Part shown: positions 7,024 through 15,302 of the stretch, one piece after another | Layout: every line of letters begins with the position of its first letter | Position numbering within the stretch: the first letter of the stretch is position 1 | Assembly: GCA_015494735.1 (NCBI GenBank) | Contig: WGAQ01000140.1 | Location: 1 to 22,721 of the forward strand | Length of the DNA: 22,721 nucleotides | Origin: Caldifarciminota bacterium | GTDB lineage: Bacteria > Hydrothermota > Hydrothermia > LBFQ01 > DSFT01 | Reading direction: 5' to 3' | Translations under genes and position numbers: made by a program | Notes under the pieces: model-generated | Database searches by the model: none | Told to the model about the DNA's origin: nothing | Seen by the model: the letters and a program-made list of their open reading frames with translations, nothing else

Positions 7024-9000
7024 TCAACCTTCAAGCAGTTTCTCCACTATCTTCTGCGGTGTCAGGCCGAAGTATTCGTAAAGGTCTTTGTAGGGAGCCG
7101 ACAGTCCAAAGTCCTCCACTCCTATTTTTATTCCGTCCTCACCCACGAACTTCTCCCATCCCATGGGCATGGATGCTTCGATATAGACCTTCCTGCCCTT
7201 TCTGTTTAAAATGCTCCTCCTGTAATCCTCCGTCTGCCTGTCGAACAACTCCCAGGAGGGCACGTTTATGACGGAAGATGGATATCCCCTCTCCTCCAGA
7301 AGTCGGGCGGTCTCCAGGGCTATGTGAAGTTCAGAACCGCTGGCGTAGAGAACGAATTTCTCATCGGGCGCCTCCTTCACCATGTATGCACCCTTCGGCA
7401 GGTTCTCCACGGGCAGTCCCTCGATAACCGGGATATTCTGGCGGGTCAGTATGAGGGCAACGGGACCATCCCTGTATTCCAGTGCGAATCTGAAGGCCCG
7501 GGCCGTTTCGTTGGCATCGGCGGGGCGTATAACGACGAGGTGGGGCATGGCCCTCAGGGAAGGCAGATGCTCTATGGGTTGATGGGTGGGGCCGTCTTCC
7601 CCTAAACCTATGGAATCGTGGGTGAAGATATAGATAACGGGCTGCTTCATGAGGGCGGACAGGCGAAGGGCGGGCCTCATGTAATCGGAGAACACGAGGA
7701 AGGTGGCGGCGAAGGGACGGAGATGGGTAAGGGCCATACCGTTGGATATGGCCGCCATTGCGTGCTCCCTCACCCCGTAGTGAATATTCCTTCCGCTCCT
7801 GTTTTCGGGGGAGAAATCGCCCAGTTTCGCCACATAGGTCTTGTTGGAAGGCCCCAGGTCTGCCGAACCACCGATGAGGAAAGGGATGTCCTCCCAGACC
7901 GCTTCCAGAACCTTACCGATGGCGCTGCGGGTGGCAATGGGCTTCTCCGGAGTGAACCGGGGCAACTTCTCCCACACGGATTCGTCCACTTGCCCGGAAA
8001 GGACCTTCTGGAGGAGTGCGTACTTTTCCGGATACTTCTTCGAATACTCCTCCAGTTTCGAATTCCACTCCTCCTCCAGCTTCTGCCCCTCCTCCACTTT
8101 CCTCCGCGTGTATTCCATCACCTCCCCGGGGATGTAGAATTCCCTGTCAACCGGGAATCCGAGTTTCTCCTTCAGTTTCCTGAGCTCCTCCTCCCCTATG
8201 GGGGAGCCATGGACCTTCGGGTTGTTGGCCAGTCCGGTGCCGTATCCGATTACACTCCTTACTGCGATGAATCGGGGCTTTCCCTTTGCAGAAAGGGCCT
8301 TCTCTATGGCTTCCGAAAGGGCTTCTATGTCATTGACATCGCCCACACAGTCCACGTACCATCCAAAGGATTCGAATCGCTTGAGTACATCCTCGCTCCA
8401 TGCAAGGGATGTCCTGCCCTCTATGGTGATGCGGTTATCGTCCCACAGGACGAGCAGGTTGTCCAGCTTCTGATGACCCGCAAAACTCCCCGCCTCATAG
8501 CTGATTCCCTCCATAAGGTCCCCATCGGAAGCGATGACGAAGACCCTGCTGTCCCCGAAGAGGGTTATGTCCTCGGTATCGAAGAGGGCGGAGAGGTATT
8601 CGAGGGCCAGAGCCATGCCGACCCCCATCCCGAAGCCCTGACCCAGGGTCCCGGTGGTGGCTTCCACCCCGATTTCGGGGTCGTATTCGGGATGGCCGGG
8701 AGTCCTGGATTTCAACTGGCGGAATCTCTTTATCTCGTCGAGGGGAAGGGGGAAGTGGTAGAGGTGCAGGAGGGAGTAAAGGAGCATGGATGCATGTCCT
8801 GCGGAGAGGATGAACCTGTCCCTGCCAGCCCATCCGGGATTCTTCGGATTGTACCTCATGAACCTGTCGAAGAGGATAAAACCAGCCGGTGCGAATCCCA
8901 GGGGCATGCCCGGATGACCGGAATTGGCCTTCTGTATCGCCTCCGCGGAAAGGACCCTGATGGTGTCTATAACCCTCTGACGAATATCCTTTTCACCCAT
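7024..9000 (-). CDS. tkt: Transketolase
   Basis: Thiamine-diphosphate enzyme moving two-carbon ketol units between sugar phosphates in the non-oxidative pentose phosphate pathway. At 658 aa it is a normal full-length, single-chain transketolase. Visible are SGHPGMPLG with catalytic His 29, LSAGHASML with His 69, the ThDP/Mg signature starting SDGDLMEG near residue 158 and ending at Asn 189, HGSPIG, the pyrimidine-domain YGVREHAM with the Glu that activates ThDP, and GLGEDGPTHQPIEHL. The start is fixed by a CAGGAG Shine-Dalgarno 8 nt upstream of ATG. It lies downstream of gcvPB on the same strand but has its own promoter and is separated from it by a hairpin. Confidence 0.97.
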   Translation of the reverse strand: MGEKDIRQRVIDTIRVLSAEAIQKANSGHPGMPLGFAPAGFILFDRFMRYNPKNPGWAGRDRFILSAGHASMLLYSLLHLYHFPLPLDEIKRFRQLKSRTPGHPEYDPEIGVEATTGTLGQGFGMGVGMALALEYLSALFDTEDITLFGDSRVFVIASDGDLMEGISYEAGSFAGHQKLDNLLVLWDDNRITIEGRTSLAWSEDVLKRFESFGWYVDCVGDVNDIEALSEAIEKALSAKGKPRFIAVRSVIGYGTGLANNPKVHGSPIGEEELRKLKEKLGFPVDREFYIPGEVMEYTRRKVEEGQKLEEEWNSKLEEYSKKYPEKYALLQKVLSGQVDESVWEKLPRFTPEKPIATRSAIGKVLEAVWEDIPFLIGGSADLGPSNKTYVAKLGDFSPENRSGRNIHYGVREHAMAAISNGMALTHLRPFAATFLVFSDYMRPALRLSALMKQPVIYIFTHDSIGLGEDGPTHQPIEHLPSLRAMPHLVVIRPADANETARAFRFALEYRDGPVALILTRQNIPVIEGLPVENLPKGAYMVKEAPDEKFVLYASGSELHIALETARLLEERGYPSSVINVPSWELFDRQTEDYRRSILNRKGRKVYIEASMPMGWEKFVGEDGIKIGVEDFGLSAPYKDLYEYFGLTPQKIVEKLLEG

Positions 9001-9008
9001 TACAGCTT

Positions 9009-9033
9009 CTCCTGTTTGAATAGAAGTTTAAAG
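9009..9033 (-). promoter_or_regulatory. tkt promoter -10 box and Shine-Dalgarno
   Basis: TTTAAACT (9033 to 9026 on the minus strand) and AGGAG (9013 to 9009). The -10 box is 25 nt from the ATG, leaving a leader long enough to carry the ribosome site, unlike the leaderless neighbours. Confidence 0.55.
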
Positions 9034-9060
9034 ACGGGAGCACTGCTTCACATGGAAAGT

Positions 9061-9080
9061 GCAAGGGGCCAGGCCCCTGC
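9061..9080 (-). terminator. Hairpin after gcvPB
   Basis: On the minus strand GCAGGGG, loop CCTGG, CCCC(T)TGC: a GC-rich stem with one bulge, starting 3 nt after the gcvPB stop. The following bases are mixed with only a short T run. A terminator separating gcvPB from tkt is inferred. Confidence 0.55.
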
Positions 9081-9083
9081 AAA

Positions 9084-10568
9084 TCAATCCTCTATACCAT
9101 CCCTCCAGGAGACCTTCAACTCCTTCGCTGCCCTCACCTCGTCCAGCCTTCCGACCGGGGTGTTGTGGGGAGCAGTGCGCACCACATCCGGATTCTCAAG
9201 GGACTCTTCGTATATCTTCCTCATCACCTCGGCGAAGTTGTCCAGACTGCGCTTGCTCTCGCTCTCCGTTGGCTCCACCATGAAGGCCTCCTCCACTATG
9301 AGGGGGAAGTAAACGGTGGGAGCGTGGAGTCCGTAATCCAGGAGTCTCTTGGCCACATCGAGAGCCTTAACCCCGAATTCCTTCTTCAGGTTGACCAGGG
9401 AGAGGACGAATTCGTGCATGGTGGGACGGCTGAACTTGGTTCTGTATCCCCTGTTCTCCAGTTTCTTCCTCAGGTAGGTGGCGTTGAGAACAGCGATTTC
9501 GGAAATCTTCTTAAGACCCTCATCCCCCATCATCAAAATGTAGGTGAGGGCCCTGGGATAGATGTTGTAGTTGCCGTAAAAGGCATGGAGTTTCCCGATG
9601 CTCTGCGGATAATCCCAGTTCATCACGTACCTGTCCCCATCCTTCTCGATGCGGGGAACGGGTAGGAAGGGCTCCAGATGCTTTTTAACACCCACGGCAC
9701 CGCTTCCCGGACCACCTCCACCGTGAGGAGTGGAGAAGGTCTTGTGCAGATTGAAGTGCATAACGTCCACACCCAGTTCGGCGGGAAGGACGTGGCCCAC
9801 CAGGGCATTCATATTGGCACCATCCATGTAAAGCTGAGCATCTATGGAATGGAGGACCTCGGCAATCTCCATTATCTCCGCCTCGAATATGCCCAGGGTA
9901 TTGGGATTGGTTATCATGAGACCGGCTATCCGCTCCCCGTATCTGTCCACCATCTCCTTAACCCTGTCCGCCGTCAGTATCCCCTCCCTATCCTCCGTCT
10001 TTATTTCTATGGCTTTGAGACCGGCCAGAGTGGCTGTGGCGGGGTTGGTTCCGTGGGCCGAATCGGGGATGAGTATCAAATCCCTCTTCTCCCCCTTGCT
10101 CCTGTGGTATGCCTGTATGATGAAGACACCCGTCAATTCCCCCTGCGCTCCGGCAACGGGCTGGAGGCTGACGGCATCCATTCCGGAAATGACCTTCAGG
10201 AGCTCCTGCAATTCGTAGGCGACCCTCAGACTCCCCTGCACGAATTCATCCGGGGTGTGGGGATGCACGTGGACGAATCCGGGAATGCGGGCCACATCCT
10301 CGTTGACCTTGGGGTTGTACTTCATGGTGCAGGAGCCCAGGGGATAGATGTTCTGGTCCACCGCATAATTCAACTTGGATAGACGGAAGAAGTGGCGAAA
10401 TGCCTCGTTCTCGGAAAGCTGGGGCAGATTAACTTCCTCCTTCCTTAAAAGTTTCTGCGGTATTTTCTTCTCCAGTTCGAAGGAGGGCACATCGAGGGGC
10501 CTGAGTGAAAATCCTATTGCCCCACTGCCCGAAAGTTCGATGGAAAGGGGCTCGATGACCTTATTCAT
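9084..10568 (-). CDS. gcvPB: Glycine dehydrogenase (decarboxylating) subunit 2
   Basis: Second subunit of the split P-protein of the glycine cleavage system; with subunit 1 it decarboxylates glycine on pyridoxal phosphate and loads the aminomethyl group on lipoyl H-protein. The 494-aa length and N-terminal YPLGSCTMKYNPKVNE are standard for GcvPB. The PLP lysine is Lys 276 in HFNLHKTFSTPHGGGGPG, preceded by YMDGANMNALVG. The partner subunit gcvPA and gcvT/gcvH are not in the window, so the system must be scattered. The start is ATG 10568, with a -10 box only 6 nt upstream and no Shine-Dalgarno. It is divergent from the CAP-domain gene across 46 nt. Confidence 0.96.
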   Translation of the reverse strand: MNKVIEPLSIELSGSGAIGFSLRPLDVPSFELEKKIPQKLLRKEEVNLPQLSENEAFRHFFRLSKLNYAVDQNIYPLGSCTMKYNPKVNEDVARIPGFVHVHPHTPDEFVQGSLRVAYELQELLKVISGMDAVSLQPVAGAQGELTGVFIIQAYHRSKGEKRDLILIPDSAHGTNPATATLAGLKAIEIKTEDREGILTADRVKEMVDRYGERIAGLMITNPNTLGIFEAEIMEIAEVLHSIDAQLYMDGANMNALVGHVLPAELGVDVMHFNLHKTFSTPHGGGGPGSGAVGVKKHLEPFLPVPRIEKDGDRYVMNWDYPQSIGKLHAFYGNYNIYPRALTYILMMGDEGLKKISEIAVLNATYLRKKLENRGYRTKFSRPTMHEFVLSLVNLKKEFGVKALDVAKRLLDYGLHAPTVYFPLIVEEAFMVEPTESESKRSLDNFAEVMRKIYEESLENPDVVRTAPHNTPVGRLDEVRAAKELKVSWRDGIED

Positions 10569-10574
10569 GAAAAA

Positions 10575-10581
10575 ATTTTAA
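10575..10581 (-). promoter_or_regulatory. -10 box TTAAAAT of gcvPB, leaderless
   Basis: TTAAAAT then six bases then ATG on the minus strand. No ribosome site. Confidence 0.6.
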
Positions 10582-10602
10582 GGGTGAAGACATGGAAAAC
10601 AG

Positions 10603-10608
10603 TAAAAT
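10603..10608 (+). promoter_or_regulatory. -10 box TAAAAT of CAP gene, leaderless
   Basis: TAAAAT ends 6 nt before ATG 10615. No ribosome site. Together with 10575-10581 it makes a divergent promoter pair within 46 nt. Confidence 0.6.
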
Positions 10609-10614
10609 TTCGCC

Positions 10615-11289
10615 ATGTTTCCACTCCTCCTGACCCTGACGACCGAACTGCATGCATACGCCCATGCCATAGATTCCATCCGGATGTCCCATGGAAGAGA
10701 ACCCATACCCGTATTCATCGGCGAAAATCCGGACAGACAGAATATCTCCTTCATGAAAACCTTCACCTTCAGGGGCGTATCTCGAGCAAAGCCCTCCACC
10801 GTCCTGTCGAACATAGAGGAATTCATAACGGGGAACTACGATGCCATCTACCTCAACGGGAAGGGCGACATTCTGAAAATCACCCTAGTCAGGCAGAAGA
10901 GGAAAGAGTATCGAAGGATAAACCTGAAGCAGGAGGAGAGGAACCTATTCGATGCCCTAAATGCATACAGACACTCGAGAGGACTAAAACCCCTTACCTG
11001 GAGCCGGAAACTGCATTCCCTTGCCCTCCGGCACAGCAGGGACATGAGTCGAAGGGGGAAACTGGACCACCGGGGATTCGGAAACAGATTCGAAGAATCC
11101 GGATTCAACAGATGCGTGGAGAATGTGGCCCTCACCCCCGTGGAGCAGGTTGGAACTGCCATAGACCTGTGGAAGGAAAGCAGGGGGCACAGAAAGAACA
11201 TGATGGACAGGCACATAACCCACGGAGCCATAGCCATAGACACTGCACAGGCAATGGCGTATATAACCTTCTTCGCATGCGGAAAGTGA
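10615..11289 (+). CDS. CAP/SCP domain protein (PR-1 superfamily)
   Basis: A 224-aa protein. Residues about 105-222 form a CAP domain: NLFDALNAYRHSRGLKPLTW (helix 1), LHSLALRHSRDM with His 140, LDHRGFGNR, CVENVA with Glu 169, and AIDLWKESRGHRKNMMD with His 192. These are the conserved cavity residues of the superfamily. CAP proteins are usually secreted; residues 1-18 are hydrophobic enough to suggest a weak or atypical export signal. Residues 18-33 (AIDSIRMSHGREPIPV) resemble helix 1 of the CAP domain itself and may be a decayed partial repeat. The function of bacterial CAP proteins is mostly unknown. Its stop lies 1 nt from the end of the convergent MFS gene. Confidence 0.8.
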   Translation: MFPLLLTLTTELHAYAHAIDSIRMSHGREPIPVFIGENPDRQNISFMKTFTFRGVSRAKPSTVLSNIEEFITGNYDAIYLNGKGDILKITLVRQKRKEYRRINLKQEERNLFDALNAYRHSRGLKPLTWSRKLHSLALRHSRDMSRRGKLDHRGFGNRFEESGFNRCVENVALTPVEQVGTAIDLWKESRGHRKNMMDRHITHGAIAIDTAQAMAYITFFACGK

Positions 11290-11290
11290 T

Positions 11291-12469
11291 TCAGACCTTC
11301 AGGAGGGGATAGAGCAGGAGGAAGAAGAGCCCCATCCCACCTATGGCCCACCCCACACCGAAGGCATCCGCCATGTACCCCAGGACGGGGGATAGAATCA
11401 TGGAAACCACGATTTTCAGATTACTCTCTATGCTCATACCCGTTGCAAGCATCTCGTGGGGAATAAGGGTGGAGATATAGGACAGCATGAAGGGTCTCCT
11501 CAGGTTCAGCATCAGGAACATGCCCAAAAAGACCACGAAGGACAGGAGGTGCCTCCCCATGTGATGGAAGAGCCCCGCCATTACCACCGACATGGCACCG
11601 GTCAGATACGTGAGATTGATGACCATGGCATCGCTCCCCAGTCTCCTCAATCTGTGGGCATTGCGGGCCGCATACGAATTCATGGCGAATATCAGAAAGT
11701 AGGCCGCCCCCACGACGACTGCCGTTCGCTTCTCCCCCTTCAGAAACAGGAAGACAGGAAGGGATACCGCAAAACTCTTCAGGATGGGCTGGACGTAATC
11801 CTTAACCGTGCGGAACATGGCCATGTACAGGGAGGAATTCAGGATAATACGGGCGTATCCCCAGTTTCTCAAAAACGAGAGGTCCGGACGGGCCCTCCTG
11901 CGCCTCCGCTTCCCCTCCACATCGGGAAGGGTCCATATATTGAGCAGATTCATGAAATGGGGGACGAAGGTGATGGCGAAGAGCCACCTGTAATCGGGAA
12001 CAATGAGGAGGAAGAGGCCCGACAGAAGGCCATTCATCGCAAGGCCCATCTGCCCCCATCCCCTCACAGCACCCAGATACTCCACCCTCCTGGAGGAAAG
12101 ACCCCTGCTGTCCAGATAATCTATGACCATGGCGTTATAACTGCCCGCCATCAGGGCCTCCCCAAGACCGTAGAAACCCATCGCCAGGGCGAAGTGAAAG
12201 AAATCCATACCGAAGAAGAAGAGGACGAAGGATGTCAGGTACGAAAGGGTGGAAGCCACGAGGGTTCCCTTCCTTCCAAACGCATCCGCGAGGATTCCCG
12301 ATGGGATGCCCATCAGGAGGATGGTGGTCTCCTTCACCGAATAGAGGAGACCAATCTGGAAGAAGGAAAGACCGACATGGCGCAGGAAGATAATCAGGAA
12401 GGGTTCGAACAGGCGGAGATTCCGGAGGAAGATGTAAAGGGAGAATCGGAATATCGTCCAGTCCCGCAT
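11291..12469 (-). CDS. MFS-type transporter
   Basis: A 392-aa membrane protein with about 12 hydrophobic segments. The loop between segments 2 and 3 has the major facilitator motif A variant SGILADAFGRKGTL, and a weaker counterpart LGYMADAFGVGW is in the second half. A long basic cytoplasmic loop (GKRRRRRARP) separates the halves, as usual. It belongs to the general drug/metabolite exporter-like MFS group; substrate unknown. ATG 12469 is chosen over the in-frame GTG two codons upstream because it is 7 nt from a TCAAAAT -10-like box, matching the leaderless pattern. It is co-directional with the upstream CPBP gene but separated by 150 nt. Confidence 0.85.
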   Translation of the reverse strand: MRDWTIFRFSLYIFLRNLRLFEPFLIIFLRHVGLSFFQIGLLYSVKETTILLMGIPSGILADAFGRKGTLVASTLSYLTSFVLFFFGMDFFHFALAMGFYGLGEALMAGSYNAMVIDYLDSRGLSSRRVEYLGAVRGWGQMGLAMNGLLSGLFLLIVPDYRWLFAITFVPHFMNLLNIWTLPDVEGKRRRRRARPDLSFLRNWGYARIILNSSLYMAMFRTVKDYVQPILKSFAVSLPVFLFLKGEKRTAVVVGAAYFLIFAMNSYAARNAHRLRRLGSDAMVINLTYLTGAMSVVMAGLFHHMGRHLLSFVVFLGMFLMLNLRRPFMLSYISTLIPHEMLATGMSIESNLKIVVSMILSPVLGYMADAFGVGWAIGGMGLFFLLLYPLLKV

Positions 12470-12476
12470 CCCCACA

Positions 12477-12483
12477 ATTTTGA
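12477..12483 (-). promoter_or_regulatory. Possible -10 box of MFS gene
   Basis: TCAAAAT on the minus strand, 7 nt before ATG 12469. It is a weaker match than the other boxes. The rest of the 12470-12619 gap holds only an imperfect hairpin (CCCG/CGGG and TTTC/GAAA) just upstream of this box; I see no gene in it. Confidence 0.4.
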
Positions 12484-12619
12484 TGCCCGTTTCCGGGAAA
12501 GGGACGGGTCCTCAAATCATCTGCCACCCATCATCGTGCAATAGCGATGAAGTATGGGGAAACGCGGGAGGAGCCATCCCTCAGGTGCCGGGCCATTCGC
12601 CGAAATTTTGAAGTCCCCA

Positions 12620-13297
12620 TCAGGATATGCCCATCATCATCAGAATGCCTCCCATCATGTTCATGAAAACATGGGACAGGATAAGGGGAAACAGCCTTTT
12701 CCACCTCAGGTAGAGATACCCAAATGTAGCCCCTATGAGAAATGTATGGGGGAAAAGGAGAGGATTCACATGCCACAGGGCGAAAGAGATGGCAGTAGTC
12801 AGAATGAGCCATCGATTGTTCATCCATGAAAGCCTCTCCATGAGAAAACCCCTGAAATAAGCCTCCTCCCCCACACCCGCTGTAATGCTTCCCGCAGTGG
12901 TCCACCACACCAGAGCCCATGGATAGAATTCCGGACCTCCATCGCCATCAGGAATGAGAGAGCCTATTGCGTGCGTAATGAACAGAATAAGAAGGACTCC
13001 CGCTATTGCAAGGGGAATCGCCTTCTTCAGGTCGTCGAGCAAATATTCCCTCCGAAATCCAGCGATTCTGAAAAAGGAAATCCCCATGGATTTCAACCCG
13101 CCAATAGCGATGAAAAAAAGAACAACCTGAAGAAGGGACCATATCAGTGGACCGGTGCGAAATGTTTCCATGCCCGCCTCTGCGGGGTCCTTCATAACAG
13201 CGAAAAAAATTCCCCAGGCGATATTGCTTCCCACCAGCATCAGAATGACCGGCAGAAAGACCCATATCCACCCACCTCTTATCCTTTTACTTTTCAT
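12620..13297 (-). CDS. CPBP-family intramembrane metalloprotease (Abi/Rce1-like)
   Basis: A 225-aa protein with about 6-8 membrane segments and all CPBP signature motifs: EEAYFR (Glu 144, Glu 145, Arg 149), FALWH (His 176) and HVFMN (His 209, Asn 213). The family contains the eukaryotic CAAX protease Rce1 and bacterial proteins that process peptides or give immunity to bacteriocins; the target here is unknown. The basic start MKSKRIRGG precedes the first segment. ATG 13297 is 10 nt from a TTTAAAAT box with no Shine-Dalgarno, so it is transcribed separately from the PLD-HerA gene whose stop is only 36 nt upstream. Confidence 0.9.
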   Translation of the reverse strand: MKSKRIRGGWIWVFLPVILMLVGSNIAWGIFFAVMKDPAEAGMETFRTGPLIWSLLQVVLFFIAIGGLKSMGISFFRIAGFRREYLLDDLKKAIPLAIAGVLLILFITHAIGSLIPDGDGGPEFYPWALVWWTTAGSITAGVGEEAYFRGFLMERLSWMNNRWLILTTAISFALWHVNPLLFPHTFLIGATFGYLYLRWKRLFPLILSHVFMNMMGGILMMMGIS

Positions 13298-13307
13298 GAC
13301 AAAGTAA

Positions 13308-13315
13308 ATTTTAAA
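13308..13315 (-). promoter_or_regulatory. -10 box TTTAAAAT of CPBP gene
   Basis: TTTAAAAT on the minus strand ends 10 nt before ATG 13297, giving a leader of about 3 nt. No ribosome site. Confidence 0.6.
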
Positions 13316-13333
13316 GCAAAGAAATTTTGAATA

Positions 13334-15265
13334 CTACCCCACATCCACCACAACGGGAAACGGAAGGGCTGTTCCCGTCATTATGCCCGTTCCCGTCTTC
13401 AGGGCCGGCAGAATGGAAACGATGTCCTCCCCCGCAAACTCGATGAATTCCCTCACCGCATCTATATCCTGGGAGTTGACAGTCCTGAACATCACCTGTG
13501 TATTCATCTGGGCAAGGACGTACTTGCTCACCTGCGCGGGCCTCTGGGTGATGGTTATGAGCCCGACACCGAACTTCCTCCCCTCGCTGGCAATCTTCCG
13601 GGCATAGGTGAGGGCGAGATTGTCCTTTCCAGCGGATATTTCACCATATCCCTTTTCGGGGGCGAAGTTGTGGGCCTCCTCCAGGACTATGAGAGCTTTG
13701 TACGACTCATCCTTTCGTGCCCTCAGAAAGAGTTTTCGCATTATGAAACCCGCCAGATGGGTCCTTATTACCGGCTCTGTAACGCCATTCAGGTCGAAAA
13801 CCACCACACCCGGCATTTCCAGATGCTCCTCTATCCGCTCCCTGGTCTCCTGTACCCTATCGAAGAAGTCCCCTCCGAACTCCTCCTCCATGGATTCGAA
13901 AGCCTTCTCGATGGTTTCCCTGTTGTAATCGTACTTATCGAAATTCACACCCAGAATCTCATGCCGTATATCCCTGGAGACATCCCTGAGCCAGCCGGTA
14001 ATGGCCGCGTGGATTCGCCTGTACACCTCCGAATTGGCAGAGGGCATCACCGCTCCGTATCCCGTGAGGAATCCCAGCACATCGTCCACATCATCCACAA
14101 AGAACACATCCCTCAATCGAAGCACGGCCAGATTGTTCAGCCTGAATCTCCCCTCCTCATCCTCCCCCGCGAATGCTCTGGCATATTCCCCGTGGGGGTC
14201 GAGGACCACGATTCTTCCCACATCATCCGACTTATCCGCAAGTTTCTTTATGAACAGCTTGGTGAAATAGCTCTTTCCTGAGCCGGTATTACCGAGAACC
14301 AGCATGTGCTTCCTCAGTATCTGCCTGTGGTCTATTTCCACAGGTACTCCGGTACCGAACAGTTTCCCGATAGCAACCCCCCTCTCCGTAAGCAAATGTG
14401 CCACCTTTCCGGACACATAGACGGGCTCTCCCACATCCGCCGGAATCCTCAGAGGCTCCAGGACATATTTCCCGTCCTCCCGCTTCCCGACGCGTCCCAC
14501 TATCGAAATGGATGCAATCCTGACCTTTCGGGCCCTCTCGTTCAGATAGGAGTATGCGGCGGCCCTCATCCAGTCCATATCCCGGTCGTGGGAAAAGATT
14601 TCGACGAAATCCCTTGTCGGGGCATACACGTCGCTATAACTATCCTCGAATGGGTTGTTGAAGAAGCCCGCACTGTAGGACTTGATGTAATCTATCCTCC
14701 CCAGAATACCGTCCCCTATCTCCACGAAGGTGTGCTCCCCCACGCTATGGTCCAGCAGTATGGCCCTCAGATTCCGGGTTCCAGATGGATTTATCACGTA
14801 TCCCACCAGGGAATCGTTCAGGGGATATGAGGTCTCCAGAATCCTCTCGAAGTACTCCACGAGCCCGCGAATCTGCTCCTCATCATCCTCCCGCGAATAA
14901 TATACGGCCGCCTCTATGTTGCCCCTGTCGAATGGGGAATATCCGCTCATGGTCACGTTGGCGGAGCCCACCACTGCTTCCCTGCCATCCACAACGATGA
15001 ATTTGGCATGGAGTCTGTCGTTGAGAAAGATTCCTGCCCCCTTCTCCCTGAAGAGGGCGAAGACCCTGTCGTCCGTTATCTTCAAATCGGTGAATTCGGA
15101 AGCCCGTATGACCACCTGGACCCTTACCCCTTCGGGTATATTCCTTATTATCCCTTCCACGGCTCCACCCGTCATCCAGGCGGACGCCATACAGACGCAC
15201 TCCTCTGCATTCCTCACCATCTCGATTACCATTGCACCAATGTCATCGCTTCCCAGTATCCGCAT
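13334..15265 (-). CDS. PLD nuclease-HerA ATPase fusion protein
   Basis: A 643-aa two-part protein. Residues 1 to about 150 form one phospholipase-D-type unit with a single HKD-like motif (His 86, Lys 88, Asp 93, then GSAN at 100-103), the type that dimerises and often cuts nucleic acid. Residues about 170-320 are a beta-rich HAS-barrel-like region (FVEIGDGILGRID; VGRVGKREDGKYVLEPLRIP). Residues 320-643 form the HerA/FtsK-like motor: Walker A GNTGSGKS (325-332), VVLDPHGEY, Walker B ALIVLEEAHNF (524-534), ITITQRPAQVS (572-580) and a helical insertion around 410-480. HerA hexamers translocate on dsDNA, usually with a separate nuclease such as NurA. Here the nuclease-type domain is in the same chain. 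It lies 37 nt behind recJ on the same strand, with its own leaderless-type promoter. A role in DNA end processing or phage defence is inference. Confidence 0.88.
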   Translation of the reverse strand: MRILGSDDIGAMVIEMVRNAEECVCMASAWMTGGAVEGIIRNIPEGVRVQVVIRASEFTDLKITDDRVFALFREKGAGIFLNDRLHAKFIVVDGREAVVGSANVTMSGYSPFDRGNIEAAVYYSREDDEEQIRGLVEYFERILETSYPLNDSLVGYVINPSGTRNLRAILLDHSVGEHTFVEIGDGILGRIDYIKSYSAGFFNNPFEDSYSDVYAPTRDFVEIFSHDRDMDWMRAAAYSYLNERARKVRIASISIVGRVGKREDGKYVLEPLRIPADVGEPVYVSGKVAHLLTERGVAIGKLFGTGVPVEIDHRQILRKHMLVLGNTGSGKSYFTKLFIKKLADKSDDVGRIVVLDPHGEYARAFAGEDEEGRFRLNNLAVLRLRDVFFVDDVDDVLGFLTGYGAVMPSANSEVYRRIHAAITGWLRDVSRDIRHEILGVNFDKYDYNRETIEKAFESMEEEFGGDFFDRVQETRERIEEHLEMPGVVVFDLNGVTEPVIRTHLAGFIMRKLFLRARKDESYKALIVLEEAHNFAPEKGYGEISAGKDNLALTYARKIASEGRKFGVGLITITQRPAQVSKYVLAQMNTQVMFRTVNSQDIDAVREFIEFAGEDIVSILPALKTGTGIMTGTALPFPVVVDVG

Positions 15266-15271
15266 GGGGGA

Positions 15272-15279
15272 ATTTTATA
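15272..15279 (-). promoter_or_regulatory. -10 box TATAAAAT of PLD-HerA gene, leaderless
   Basis: TATAAAAT, TCCCCC, ATG on the minus strand: the box ends 6 nt before the start. It lies in the 37-nt gap after recJ, so this gene can be expressed independently. Confidence 0.65.
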
Positions 15280-15302
15280 CCGCAGAGAGTACCGATACGT
15301 TT

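Noticed and set aside
7618..9312. Long plus-strand open frame opposite tkt
   Set aside because: It is antisense to a clear transketolase, has no family signal and low-complexity Gly/Glu/Pro composition; it is a by-product of codon bias.
11456..12544. 362-codon plus-strand open frame opposite the MFS gene
   Set aside because: His/Glu/Gln-rich composition typical of an antisense shadow of a membrane protein.
13334..15265. Annotating the HerA gene as part of a known named defence system
   Set aside because: None of the partners of the HerA-based defence systems I know (SIR2, DUF4297, restriction or methylase genes) lies beside it, so a named assignment is not supported.
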